From contig NZ_CP085442.1 in assembly GCF_023824195.1 (NCBI RefSeq), positions 1,774,001-1,838,000 of the forward strand: a DNA stretch of 64,000 bases, written 5' to 3'. Position numbers and translations under genes: made by a program. Source of the stretch: Priestia megaterium. Its GTDB lineage: Bacteria > Bacillota > Bacilli > Bacillales > Bacillaceae_H. The notes beneath the pieces were generated by a model. That model saw only the letters and a list, made by a program, of their open reading frames with translations. It made no database searches and was not told where the DNA came from. This document shows positions 17,186-25,317 of the stretch, piece after piece. Numbering within the stretch: position 1 is the first letter of the stretch; every line of letters starts with the position of its first letter.

Positions 17186-17521
17186 TTATTTAGGGTTATT
17201 TACGATATGGTTCAAACCCCAATTCTCTATTTGAAGAAGTATAGAATAAAGGCTCTTCCCGGTCTCTGATAGCGAATACTCTACCTTGGGTGGAATTTCA
17301 GGATACACTTGTCGATTAATTAGCCCATCGCTTTCGAGCTCACGTAGCTGGCGAGTAAGTGTACGCGGCGTAATATTGGCTAATTCCCTTCTTAATTCAT
17401 TGAACCGCCTAACCTCATGAATCGCAAGCTGGTGCAAAATGACTAGCTTATACTTGCCTCCAACCATATTGACCGTAAATTCAACCGGGCATGGTGAGCA
17501 TTGGGAGTTTTGTTTATCCAC
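17186..17521 (-). CDS. HxlR-family transcriptional regulator
   Basis: This is a small winged-helix regulator of 111 residues. It has the family block CPVEFTVNMVGGKYKLVILH with a Cys near the N-terminus that redox-sensing members use, RRFNELRRELANITPRTLTR, and the wing VEYSLSETGKSL. GTG at 17521 is chosen because a perfect AAGGAGG lies 8 bases upstream; the longer frame to 17602 has no such site. It is divergent from the NmrA-type gene, and the short region between them carries a direct repeat. Thiol- or aldehyde-stress control of that gene is the usual arrangement. Confidence 0.9.
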   Translation of the reverse strand: MDKQNSQCSPCPVEFTVNMVGGKYKLVILHQLAIHEVRRFNELRRELANITPRTLTRQLRELESDGLINRQVYPEIPPKVEYSLSETGKSLYSILLQIENWGLNHIVNNPK

Positions 17522-17633
17522 TCTATTTCCCTCCTTTTTAAGGTATCTTTTAGGATAGTATATATCTCCAATGTGCGTACTTACAACTTTGGTATTATAC
17601 ATCTACAATGTAACTATAATCGTTAAATTAATC

Positions 17634-17666
17634 TTAGTAAACGATTAAATTACTTTTAGTAAACGA
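17634..17666. promoter_or_regulatory. Direct repeats, candidate HxlR operator
   Basis: TTAGTAAACGA occurs at 17634-17644 and 17656-17666, exactly 22 bases (two DNA turns) apart, immediately before the NmrA gene. An AATCGTT / AACGATT dyad overlaps it. Confidence 0.55.
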
Positions 17667-17680
17667 AAGGATGATGAACA

Positions 17681-18583
17681 ATGGAAACGAAGGATAAAGT
17701 GCTGGTTTATGGAGCTGGGGGCGTGCAAGGAGGTGCAGTCGCTCGCAAGCTTCTGAAAGAAGGATACACCGTTCATACCATCACAAGAAGTTCGGACAAG
17801 GCTGCTCAACTTCAAGAACAAGGCATTACTGCCTTTGTTGGCGATCTGTCAGATGCAGAGAGTCTCACTTCAGCTCATGACGGAGTAAGCAAAGTGTTTC
17901 TGCTGTTGCCGGTGGACTATGACCTAGAGCATAATCGCCAATTCATCCGCAATACCGTCGATGCTGCTAAAGATGCAAATATTAAGCTTCTCGTTGTTAA
18001 TACCAGCAGTTTCGTTCCGGATGACGCTACAAGTGTAGCTGGCTTTGAGATTAAGAGAGAATTAATTACTTATGTGAAGCAAAGTGGCATTCCGTCCATC
18101 ATCCTTCAACCTACATTTTATATGGGAAATTTCCTCATTCCTGGTGTTTTAGGCAATCAAACACTGGCTTATCCTGTACCAGCTGATTCTGCAATCGCTT
18201 GGATTAGCATGGAAGACGTAGCTGCTTATGGAGTATATGCGCTTAACCATCCAGAGCTGGCAGGACAGACATTGCCTATCGTAGGACCTGAGGCGCTGAC
18301 AGGAAATCAACTGGCTGAACAATTCAGTGCTGCATTGGATCGAGAGATACAGTTTTACTCTCTCCCAGTGGAAGCGTTCGAAGAATCGTTAGCTCCAGTA
18401 TTAGGAAAGGAAACAGCAGGAGGCCTGGCCGACTCGTACAAATGGGTGGGATTAAATACTGAATTACTGCCCAAGCCTGATCAAGTCACTAACGAGATGC
18501 GAGCTGCTGTACCCGGCACCCCATTCGCAGAGTGGGTGAAACAAGCTATTCAGCAAGGATTTTTCGCACCCGTCACTGAGTAA
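17681..18583 (+). CDS. NmrA-family NAD(P)-binding oxidoreductase
   Basis: This is an atypical short-chain dehydrogenase of the NmrA/azoreductase-like group, 300 residues. It has the Rossmann start VLVYGAGGVQGGAVARKLL (residues 7-25) and the arginine-containing TRSSDKAAQL that suits NADPH. The family's later blocks, ILQPTFYMGNFL and ISMEDVAAYGVYAL, are present. Members act as quinone reductases or redox sensors. GAAAGGATGATG precedes the ATG. It is divergent from an HxlR regulator, a common pairing. Base use is visibly richer in G+C than nearby genes, which suggests acquisition. Confidence 0.88.
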   Translation: METKDKVLVYGAGGVQGGAVARKLLKEGYTVHTITRSSDKAAQLQEQGITAFVGDLSDAESLTSAHDGVSKVFLLLPVDYDLEHNRQFIRNTVDAAKDANIKLLVVNTSSFVPDDATSVAGFEIKRELITYVKQSGIPSIILQPTFYMGNFLIPGVLGNQTLAYPVPADSAIAWISMEDVAAYGVYALNHPELAGQTLPIVGPEALTGNQLAEQFSAALDREIQFYSLPVEAFEESLAPVLGKETAGGLADSYKWVGLNTELLPKPDQVTNEMRAAVPGTPFAEWVKQAIQQGFFAPVTE

Positions 18584-18911
18584 ACGGTAATAGGTAATTC
18601 ATGAAAAGAACCTTCAAAGTGTAGAACTAGCAACTGGACGACGAAACATAATTTTCAAAAAATAGTAATGAGACAATTCATGTTTGAGGGGGCATAGAAC
18701 AAGGCACTTGATAATAGTGTTTAAGCAAGTATTGTTGGATAGTCGTAGGTTAAGAAAATTGTAACTCATAAATAATAGTGAAAATGATATTCTTCAACCA
18801 CTGATTATATTTTCACTTTTGTACTTTTTCGAACATAACTTTTTGCGTAAATACGATATATTTGAGCGTGAAAATAGTAAATCAATTTAAAAATGATAGG
18901 AGGATTTTAGT
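18584..18911. other. Gene-free stretch
   Basis: No ORF or clear hairpin is seen. An AGGAGG ribosome site for the next gene closes the stretch. Base composition changes sharply at its right end. Confidence 0.4.
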
Positions 18912-19367
18912 ATGAAAACAGAAGTGAAAACCGCGAGCGAGTTGGCCCGATCGACACCTCCCTCACCGTTGCAGGTTGCTTTCCGTGAACTGGAGTTCTT
19001 CGACGTCGGCGACCCTGCAAGGGTAGAGGATGTGTTTTCTCCGGATCTGATCGACCATAACCCCGCCAATCCCGAGAAACCGGGTATCGAAGGTATGCGA
19101 GCATTGATTGAGGGCTTGCGCGCCGGGTTCACCAATTCGGTGCACCGAATCCTTTTTTACCGTGAGCTTCCCGATGACTGGGTGCTCGTTCATTGGGAGA
19201 TGACCGCAACCCACACAGGAGAATTCTTGGGGGTCCCCGCGACCGGCAAACCTGTGGCTCTGAAGGGTATTGACATCTTCCACATCGTTGGTGGCAAGGT
19301 CGCCGAGATTTATCACGTCGAAGAAATGCTCAAGTTGGCCCAGCAACTCGGCGTACAGTCGGCCTAA
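18912..19367 (+). CDS. SnoaL-like (NTF2 fold) polyketide-cyclase family protein on a GC-rich island
   Basis: This 151-residue protein has the SnoaL/ester-cyclase pattern: FSPDLIDHNPANPEKPGIEG, VHWEMTATHTGEFLGVPATG, then IDIFHIVGGKVAEIYHVEE. These proteins form a cone-shaped alpha+beta barrel and include aldol cyclases and many of unknown substrate. AGGAGG precedes the ATG at normal spacing and is in AT-rich local DNA. The body of the gene is strikingly GC-rich (about 58% in a 60-base sample) with GC-ending codons, unlike all neighbours. I infer recent transfer from a high-GC organism. Confidence 0.85.
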   Translation: MKTEVKTASELARSTPPSPLQVAFRELEFFDVGDPARVEDVFSPDLIDHNPANPEKPGIEGMRALIEGLRAGFTNSVHRILFYRELPDDWVLVHWEMTATHTGEFLGVPATGKPVALKGIDIFHIVGGKVAEIYHVEEMLKLAQQLGVQSA

Positions 19368-19408
19368 GACCGAGATCCACTAGGACGAAGCCAGGTGCAA
19401 GGCCCTAA

Positions 19409-19441
19409 TCGGCAAGCGTCGCTCGCCCCGGCGCTTGCCGA
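19409..19441. terminator. GC-rich hairpin ending the foreign segment
   Basis: TCGGCAAGCG / CGCTTGCCGA, a perfect 10-bp stem with a 13-base loop and no T-run. It has the high G+C of the SnoaL-like gene and sits at the junction with the broken EamA gene. Confidence 0.5.
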
Positions 19442-19443
19442 CA

Positions 19444-19932
19444 GATGTCAAAGATAGGAATTTGCTTTTTTCCCTGAATTCTTTCCCCAACAATAGAATC
19501 GGCAGAAGAATTTGCTTGTTTGCCCTGAACTAAAATGATGACTCCAATTATGGATACAATTGCGCCAATCCAGCCTTTAGTTTTGATATTCTCTCTAAGT
19601 AAAAACGGGGTAAAAAGTAAGATAATAATAGGAATACCAGCAGAAATCATTCCAGCTTGTGAGGCACTAACGGATTTTAATCCAAGGTAGTTTAATGTGG
19701 AAAAAGCAAATACGCCTAGAAAACCTAATACTAAAAATTCTTTCCACTTAGATAGTATAGGGAGGTTCTTTTTATTGAAAGCTAATAAGCCCCAAAGTAT
19801 TAGAGTAGAAATTGCCCAACGTATTGTATTAAGCAAGGTAGCCGGTAAAGCGGGAGCTAAAAAGCGACCACAAATATAATTGCCTGCCCAAAGAAGTGTA
19901 TCTACTACTAATAGTAAAATTCCTTTTTTCAT
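19444..19932 (-). pseudogene. EamA-family (DMT) exporter, truncated by the GC-rich segment
   Basis: The frame from ATG 19932 gives the first half of a 10-span drug/metabolite transporter: LLVVDTLLWAGNYICGRFLA, RWAISTLILWGLLAFN, the YLGLKSVSASQAGMISAGIP block and the fifth helix IGAIVSIIGVIILVQG. A full EamA carrier has about 300 residues and two such halves. Here homology stops after roughly 160 residues, where AT-rich DNA meets the GC-rich hairpin. The last residues to 19405 are encoded by foreign DNA. It is most probably inactive. A single EamA domain could in principle dimerise, but the hybrid C-terminus argues against it. Confidence 0.8.
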
Positions 19933-19949
19933 TGCTTTAATCCTTTCCT

Positions 19950-20171
19950 ATGTATCTTTTTGTTTTCATGCTTATGGAGAATAATGTTCTTAATGAAATG
20001 GATCGAGTCGATCCAAATTTACGTGATGAAATGTTGGCTGAATTATTTTTGGAACAAATCGTGAAGGATTTCAAAAAAAGTAAGATCCTTGAGAAAATTG
20101 ATCATTCCTTAAAAAAGAAAGATAAAAAAGCTTTTTTGCTTTTAACAGAGGAACTTAAACCTTTATCTTGA
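19950..20171 (+). CDS. IDEAL-domain small protein
   Basis: The C-terminal part, AELFLEQIVKDFKKSKILEK followed by IDHSLKKKDKKAFLLLTEEL, fits the IDEAL domain found in short Bacillus proteins such as YpiB. The frame has 73 codons, but the true start is unclear: ATGs at 19950, 19968, 19974 and 19995 are all in frame and none has a good ribosome site. It is soluble, charged and probably all-helical. A strong terminator follows 40 bases later. Confidence 0.65.
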   Translation: MYLFVFMLMENNVLNEMDRVDPNLRDEMLAELFLEQIVKDFKKSKILEKIDHSLKKKDKKAFLLLTEELKPLS

Positions 20172-20209
20172 TAAAAACATTATATATTATATAATAGAAG
20201 AAACTCGTC

Positions 20210-20248
20210 AAAAAAAGCCTTTGCTCCTCATGAGCAAAGGCTTTTTTT
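20210..20248 (+). terminator. Strong rho-independent terminator
   Basis: A perfect 17-bp stem, AAAAAAAGCCTTTGCTC / GAGCAAAGGCTTTTTTT, with a 5-base loop and a terminal T-run. Confidence 0.92.
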
Positions 20249-20284
20249 AATGATAAAGAGTTTATTGTGTCCCAGATAAGTAGT

Positions 20285-20316
20285 TAGTTATTCAAATATT
20301 GGATAGCTGACAATAG
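20285..20316. promoter_or_regulatory. Shared 32-bp regulatory motif, copy 1 (before the ACS transporter)
   Basis: The motif starts TAGTTATTCAAATA and ends GGATAGCTGACAATAG. It aligns without gaps to 24373-24404 (about 24 of 32 identical) and, more weakly, to 31869-31900. An AGTTAT-N11-ATAGCT near-dyad fits a LysR-type site. Confidence 0.65.
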
Positions 20317-20401
20317 TTTTTAACTATTTTTCTATTTAAAATTTAAACGGTAAAATTTAAATATTCTTAATTAAGAATTTTTTGTGAACTTCATCCATAA
20401 A

Positions 20402-20415
20402 TGTTAGCGCTATCT
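20402..20415 (+). promoter_or_regulatory. Weak cre-like site
   Basis: TGTTAGCGCTATCT matches the cre consensus at 12 of 14 positions, 43 bases before the start codon. Tentative. Confidence 0.35.
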
Positions 20416-20457
20416 TTTGTGGATTCTTTATTAATTATTTTTTAGGAGGCCTATTTA

Positions 20458-21783
20458 GTGAAAAAAAAACAAGGCAAAGCACGTTGGTTGATTCTCCTGG
20501 TAATTTGTTTTATGTATTTGATTACTTTTATGGATAGAACAAATATTTCAATAGCTGCTCCATACATTTCAAAGGAGTTTGAATTCAATCAAGTCACCAT
20601 GGGTTTTATATTTAGTGCATTTACATGGGCATATGCTATTGGACAAGTGCCCGGCGGCTGGCTTGGAGATAAATTTGGCCCTAGAAATATCCTCACCATA
20701 ATAGTCTCTTTTTGGTCCCTAATGACCATGGTAACTGCTCATGCTGTAGGTTACTATTCCTTTTTAATTATTCGTTTTTTATTTGGCTTAGGAGAGGCCG
20801 GAGCTTTTCCTACTGCTACAAGAGCTATGCAGCTATGGTTTGCTAAGGAAGAACGAGGATTTGTTCAAGGGCTTACACATGCATTTAGCCGTTTAGGTGC
20901 TGCCATTGTTCCTCCTCTTGCAGTTAGTATCATTGCATTGTGGGGGTGGAGATCTTTATTTTATATATTTGGTGCTGCAGGTATTATCTGGGCTATTCTT
21001 TTCTTTATTGTTTATAGAAATATTCCTGAAGAACATAAATGGGTCAAAAGAGAAGAATTGATATATATTCGAGGACTAGATGAAAAAGGTAATGTAAATA
21101 AACCAATCAACTTAAAAAACAATGCCAAAGTACCCTGGAAAGCTATTTTTTCATCTTCTAATATGTGGTTTCTTATGATTGTATGGTTCTGCTGGAATTA
21201 CGCAAATTACTTTTTTATTACATGGCTACCGACTTATCTGCTTGAATATCGACATTTTTCAATTGTTAAGATGGGTTTTTTAGCATCATTACCTTTATTA
21301 GCTGGTATGGTGGGGGATCTTGTTGGTGGGTTTGTTAGTGACAAGGTCTTGAAGAAATCCAATAGTATAAAGTTAGCTCGTAAGATAGTGGCTATACCAG
21401 GGCTAGTTGGTGCAGCTATCTGTCTCATTCCTGCGGCTACAATTGAAAATCCACTTATGTCTGTATATTGCCTTTCAGCATCTGCTTTTTTCTTGGAGTG
21501 TGTAAATTCAACTACATGGGCAACAGCTATGGATGTGGGGGGAGAATACTCTGGAACCGTATCTGGAGTAATGAATATGGCCGGTAATATTGCAGGTGCA
21601 CTATCTCCAATTATTTTTGGAATTCTGGTGCAAGGGGGTTCTTGGAATCTACCATTTTATATTTCAACAGGGATACTATTAGTTGGATCATTTATTTGGG
21701 CTTTTTTCCTTAACCCTAATAGATCTGTAGTTGAAAAGCTAAATTTGAAGGAAAAAATAACTTTAAAGGAACACGTAAAGTAA
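20458..21783 (+). CDS. MFS transporter, anion:cation symporter (ACS) family
   Basis: This is a 441-residue, 12-span carrier that resembles GudP/ExuT/phthalate-type symporters of organic anions. Family signs are YLITFMDRTNISIAAPYISK in TM1, the WAYAIGQVPGGWLGDKFGPR block at TM2-loop, and FGLGEAGAFPTATRA in TM4. The start is GTG at 20458 behind TAGGAGG. It begins the catabolic locus, and the lactonase gene follows after 28 bases. Substrate is probably a hydroxy- or sugar-acid anion, by family and context. The motif at 20285 suggests control by the LysR protein encoded at 23411. Confidence 0.9.
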   Translation: MKKKQGKARWLILLVICFMYLITFMDRTNISIAAPYISKEFEFNQVTMGFIFSAFTWAYAIGQVPGGWLGDKFGPRNILTIIVSFWSLMTMVTAHAVGYYSFLIIRFLFGLGEAGAFPTATRAMQLWFAKEERGFVQGLTHAFSRLGAAIVPPLAVSIIALWGWRSLFYIFGAAGIIWAILFFIVYRNIPEEHKWVKREELIYIRGLDEKGNVNKPINLKNNAKVPWKAIFSSSNMWFLMIVWFCWNYANYFFITWLPTYLLEYRHFSIVKMGFLASLPLLAGMVGDLVGGFVSDKVLKKSNSIKLARKIVAIPGLVGAAICLIPAATIENPLMSVYCLSASAFFLECVNSTTWATAMDVGGEYSGTVSGVMNMAGNIAGALSPIIFGILVQGGSWNLPFYISTGILLVGSFIWAFFLNPNRSVVEKLNLKEKITLKEHVK

Positions 21784-21811
21784 TATCGTATAGTATAGGG
21801 GCGAGAATATC

Positions 21812-22951
21812 ATGGATTTTCATTATAAACAACAAGATAAGAGTTCAATTAAAAATACACATCCTATATATGCTTATGTAGGATGCCGTACAACTAAGGA
21901 GCGTAACGCCAGGGGAAAAGGAATTAATGTGTATCGAATGAACCAAGTCACAGGGACCTGGACTCATTTACAACTGGTAGAAAATATTATTAATCCTACA
22001 TTTCTCGCATTTGATCGTAATGAACAATTTCTGTATGTGGTTCACGGGGATTATAGTGAAGTAAGTTCATTCCATGTCGATAAGTTAACTGGAAGACTTA
22101 CATTTATAAATCAACAATCAACTGAAGGAAGAAATCCTGTACACTTAGTTGTGGATCCTACCAACCAATTTTTAATTGTAGCAAATTATATGACAGGCAC
22201 ATTAGGTGTTCTTCCTATTAATTCCAATGGATCTTTAAATCCAGTTTGTGACTTAGTTAAGATGCCTGCTGCTCTTAAACATTCTACCGTCGATTTATTT
22301 TCCAAACAAGGTGTATCGCACCCTCATCACACACCATTCGATCGCGACGGGCGTTTTGTTATAGTACCTGACTTAGGATTAAATAAAATTTTTATTTTTA
22401 CAATAGATACTTCTTTAGGAAAACTTATTTCTCATAATCCAGCTTTTGTAGAAACACCTATAGGATCAGGGCCTCGGCATATAGATTTTCATCCCACTTC
22501 CTCATATGCATACGTGGCAAACGAGCTTGATTCCACGATAGGCGTCTATCATTATGATTCAGAAAATGGGGAATTTAAACAAGCTCAAATAGTTGAAGCC
22601 CTAAAAGATGGGAATTCTGAAAATACTTTAGCTGAAATTGTTGTAGCGCCCTCTGGTAATTTTTTATATGTATCAAATCGTGGACAAGATAGTATAACTA
22701 CGTTTTCTATTAATCAAAAGACTGGATTAATTTCATATGAGAACTCTGAATCAACATTAGGAAAGACTCCACGTTTCTTCACAATAGATCCAAACGGTAA
22801 TTTTCTTTATGTCGCAAATGAAGATAGTGATACCATCATCACATTTAAAGTGGATAAAGAAACAGGAAAACTTACTAACACTGGAAAAATTATAGAAAGT
22901 GAAAGCCCGGTATGTATTGTTTTTTCTGGTAATCAAAATGAAAAAATTTAG
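21812..22951 (+). CDS. Seven-bladed beta-propeller lactonase family protein
   Basis: This is a cytoplasmic propeller of the 6-phosphogluconolactonase (Pgl/YkgB, PF10282) type, 379 residues. Repeated blades of the form NPTFLAFDRNEQFLYVV, NPVHLVVDPTNQFLIVANYM, GPRHIDFHPTSSYAYVANE and TPRFFTIDPNGNFLYVANED are plain. The conserved HPHHTPFDRDGRF motif marks the active-site side. These enzymes hydrolyse sugar-acid or muconate-type lactones. It is in the operon of the anion transporter, so it probably opens a lactone that is imported or formed as an intermediate. Confidence 0.88.
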   Translation: MDFHYKQQDKSSIKNTHPIYAYVGCRTTKERNARGKGINVYRMNQVTGTWTHLQLVENIINPTFLAFDRNEQFLYVVHGDYSEVSSFHVDKLTGRLTFINQQSTEGRNPVHLVVDPTNQFLIVANYMTGTLGVLPINSNGSLNPVCDLVKMPAALKHSTVDLFSKQGVSHPHHTPFDRDGRFVIVPDLGLNKIFIFTIDTSLGKLISHNPAFVETPIGSGPRHIDFHPTSSYAYVANELDSTIGVYHYDSENGEFKQAQIVEALKDGNSENTLAEIVVAPSGNFLYVSNRGQDSITTFSINQKTGLISYENSESTLGKTPRFFTIDPNGNFLYVANEDSDTIITFKVDKETGKLTNTGKIIESESPVCIVFSGNQNEKI

Positions 22952-23159
22952 AGGTAAGGAATTAGGTATTGGAGATATACTGCAGCGTATTGGGGCTTTA
23001 ATAGCCATGATGACAATAATTCTTAACATCTTTATCGGAAATTTCACTATAGCTACTCTAATAATTATTACTTGTGAAGCTCTTATTGTGATTGGGTATT
23101 TTTTAAATAAGAAAAAAGTTAAGAAGTCATTACCAAGTAATAATTGTAAAAAATTATAA
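22938..23159 (+). CDS. Small membrane protein overlapping the lactonase gene
   Basis: The ATG at 22938 lies 14 bases before the end of the lactonase gene in another frame. It gives 73 residues with two hydrophobic spans (IGALIAMMTIILNIFIGNF and ATLIIITCEALIVIGYFL) and a lysine-rich tail. The overlap suggests coupled translation. A terminator follows about 30 bases later, so it is the last gene of the unit. No family recognised. Confidence 0.6.
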   Translation: MKKFRGKELGIGDILQRIGALIAMMTIILNIFIGNFTIATLIIITCEALIVIGYFLNKKKVKKSLPSNNCKKL

Positions 23160-23188
23160 GTGGTAGACAATCTAAATAATAAGTTTAT

Positions 23189-23215
23189 AACCCATAGAAT
23201 AAATTTCTATGGGTT
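23189..23215 (+). terminator. Terminator of the transporter-lactonase operon
   Basis: Perfect 11-bp stem AACCCATAGAA / TTCTATGGGTT with a 5-base loop; the tail is only moderately T-rich. Confidence 0.6.
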
Positions 23216-23410
23216 CTGTACGCAAAATAAGTCTGTCAGTAACATTAACTCCCTTAAATACTTAATTATAATAAATAACATAGGTTAATAAAATATTTAA
23301 ATAAATTTGGTTACTTAACAATACTTATATTACAATATAAAAAGGAATGAGATAATAACATTATTATTACTTAATTATAAAATACTTCTATATTAAGGGA
23401 AGGATAAGGC

Positions 23411-24280
23411 ATGGATTATAGAGATTGGGAAATAATAAAAGTCCTCTACCAACAAAAGAATATTACAAAGGCATCTCAGGTTTTGTTTATTTCTCAACCT
23501 GCTCTAACAAATAGGTTAAAACAAATAGAAGAAGAGCTTGGAGTTAAATTATTTAATCGAGGTAGATGGGGAGTCCAATTTACTCCTCAAGGTGATTACC
23601 TTGCGGGTTGCGCTGAAGAAGCTCTTAAATATTATCGACAGGTAAAAGAAAACTTAAGTAACATGAGTAATGACTATACAGGTACATTAAGACTAGGCGT
23701 TTCTAATTTTTTTACTAAGTATAAACTTCCATATATTTTAAAATTATTTCAAAAGCAGTATCCCCGTGTAGAATTCAAGGTAATGACTGGCTGGAGTAGT
23801 CAAGTGTTTAAGGCTATCTATAATCAGGATGTCCATATAGGATTTGTTAGGGGCGATTACAATTGGAAGGAACAAAAGCACTTACTATTTGAAGAAAACG
23901 TGTGCATAGCTTCTAAAAAAAAGCTCGATATAAATGATCTCCCTAATTTACCAAGAATTGATTACAAAACTGACTATGTACTAAAATCTCTAATGGATAA
24001 TTGGTGGACAGAGAACTATTCGCAGGCTCCTCTAATCAGTATAGAGGTTGATCAGGTTGATACATGTAAAGAAATGGTGGTCAATGGCTTAGGTTACGGT
24101 ATTTTGCCTAACCTGATACTTAATGGGATTGAAGGATTACATAAAATTAATTTGACAGACGCCAAAGGAAATCCTATCTTACGTCGAACATGGATGTATT
24201 ATCATGAACAATCATTAGAGTTAAATTTAGTAAAAGCATTTGTTAATTTCATCAGGGACTTAGACTTAAACGATGATTAA
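23411..24280 (+). CDS. LysR-type transcriptional regulator
   Basis: This activator-type regulator has 289 residues. The N-terminal winged HTH is plain: NITKASQVLFISQPALTNRL and KQIEEELGVKLFNR, residues 17-52. A two-lobed effector-binding domain follows (GTLRLGVSNFF onward). GGGAAGGATAAGG lies before the ATG. It is flanked by terminators on both sides and sits between the transporter-lactonase unit and the racemase-ALDH-ADH unit. Both of these carry the same 32-bp upstream motif, so I infer that it controls both. Confidence 0.9.
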   Translation: MDYRDWEIIKVLYQQKNITKASQVLFISQPALTNRLKQIEEELGVKLFNRGRWGVQFTPQGDYLAGCAEEALKYYRQVKENLSNMSNDYTGTLRLGVSNFFTKYKLPYILKLFQKQYPRVEFKVMTGWSSQVFKAIYNQDVHIGFVRGDYNWKEQKHLLFEENVCIASKKKLDINDLPNLPRIDYKTDYVLKSLMDNWWTENYSQAPLISIEVDQVDTCKEMVVNGLGYGILPNLILNGIEGLHKINLTDAKGNPILRRTWMYYHEQSLELNLVKAFVNFIRDLDLNDD

Positions 24281-24296
24281 TAATTATTGAGAAGAT

Positions 24297-24343
24297 AAAA
24301 ACGATTTTAAGCTATTCGTCTGAATAGCTTAAAATCGTTTTTT
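24297..24343 (+). terminator. Terminator of the lysR gene
   Basis: A very long inverted repeat, AAAAACGATTTTAAGCTATTC with its complement, and a T-run. It follows the stop by 16 bases. Confidence 0.93.
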
Positions 24344-24372
24344 ATTTAACTTAGCTATTTTAAAATGAACTA

Positions 24373-24404
24373 TAGTTATTTAAATAATTGATAGTTAGCC
24401 ATAA
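24373..24404. promoter_or_regulatory. Shared 32-bp regulatory motif, copy 2 (before the racemase-ALDH operon)
   Basis: The motif starts TAGTTATTTAAATA and ends GATAGTTAGCCATAA. It is aligned base for base with 20285-20316, and lies about 130 bases before the start codon. Confidence 0.65.
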
Positions 24405-24532
24405 AGTATAGATATTTTTTTAATGTCTTATCCTGTGATAGGATTTTTACATAAGCAAATGTTTATTTTTAATAAACTCCTTATACAAGCAGGATTAACA
24501 GTATTAAATACTTTCAAAGGGAGAGCAATAAT

Positions 24533-25213
24533 ATGGAAGAAACTAAATATCGAGTTGGACTTATTCACGCCACAATGAACTCCGTCCAACCAATACTTAA
24601 AGCATTTAGTGATTATGCACCTCATATTACATTAAAGAATTTTATGGATGAGAGTCTTATTTTTGAATTGAATGAGACAGGAATTGTCACAAAAGATATG
24701 AAAAGACGGTTATTAAATCTAATAGAAAAAGCCGTAAAAAGTGAAGTAGATGGGGTTCTGCTAACCTGCTCATCTTTTACTCCTGTTGTGGCAGAAATCA
24801 GCCACCTATTCGATGTACCTATCTTAAGCGCAGATTTAAGTATGTTAGAAAAAGCAGTTGATATGGGTAGTCAGATTGGTGTAATTGCTACAGTAGAAGC
24901 TGCAGGTCCAACTACAACTAGATTGCTAGAAGGAGTCGCTAAGGAAAGAGGCAAGAACGTTAGAATCGAAACTAAGGTCATTACGGAAGCCTTTCAAGCC
25001 CTCCAAAATGGAGATCGTCATAAACATGATGAACTGATTCAAAAAGAAATACTTATGTTGTCTGATGATTGCGATGTAATTATATTAGCTCAATTCTCTA
25101 TGGCTCGAGCGTTAGAGACTTTAGGAACGGCTTCAAAACCCGTATTGACTAGTCCAGAAATCAGTGTTAAGGCAATCGTTGATAGAGTATCAAAAATAGA
25201 ATTAACAAAGTAG
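24533..25213 (+). CDS. Asp/Glu/hydantoin racemase-superfamily enzyme
   Basis: This 226-residue enzyme has the two-domain racemase fold. It starts KYRVGLIHATMNSVQPILKA, contains DGVLLTCSSFTPVV with catalytic Cys79, and GSQIGVIATVEAAGPTTTRLLE. The second catalytic Cys of true racemases is not seen in the matching C-terminal motif (ILAQFSMARALE). One-cysteine members include decarboxylases of the arylmalonate type and maleate isomerase. GGGAG precedes the ATG. First gene of a five-gene run with ALDH, ADH, SDR and quinone oxidoreductase. Substrate unknown. Confidence 0.8.
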   Translation: MEETKYRVGLIHATMNSVQPILKAFSDYAPHITLKNFMDESLIFELNETGIVTKDMKRRLLNLIEKAVKSEVDGVLLTCSSFTPVVAEISHLFDVPILSADLSMLEKAVDMGSQIGVIATVEAAGPTTTRLLEGVAKERGKNVRIETKVITEAFQALQNGDRHKHDELIQKEILMLSDDCDVIILAQFSMARALETLGTASKPVLTSPEISVKAIVDRVSKIELTK

Positions 25214-25317
25214 GGCAAACAAATTCAGTTTGAATAAACAACAGTTAATATCAACATTTATAAATCTGAAAATTCAATCTTCGGAAGTGTGTGTTTCAAA
25301 AAAAGGAGGATTTTAAA

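Noticed and set aside
19405..19443. Last 13 codons of the EamA frame
   Set aside because: They are encoded by the GC-rich foreign hairpin, not by transporter sequence.
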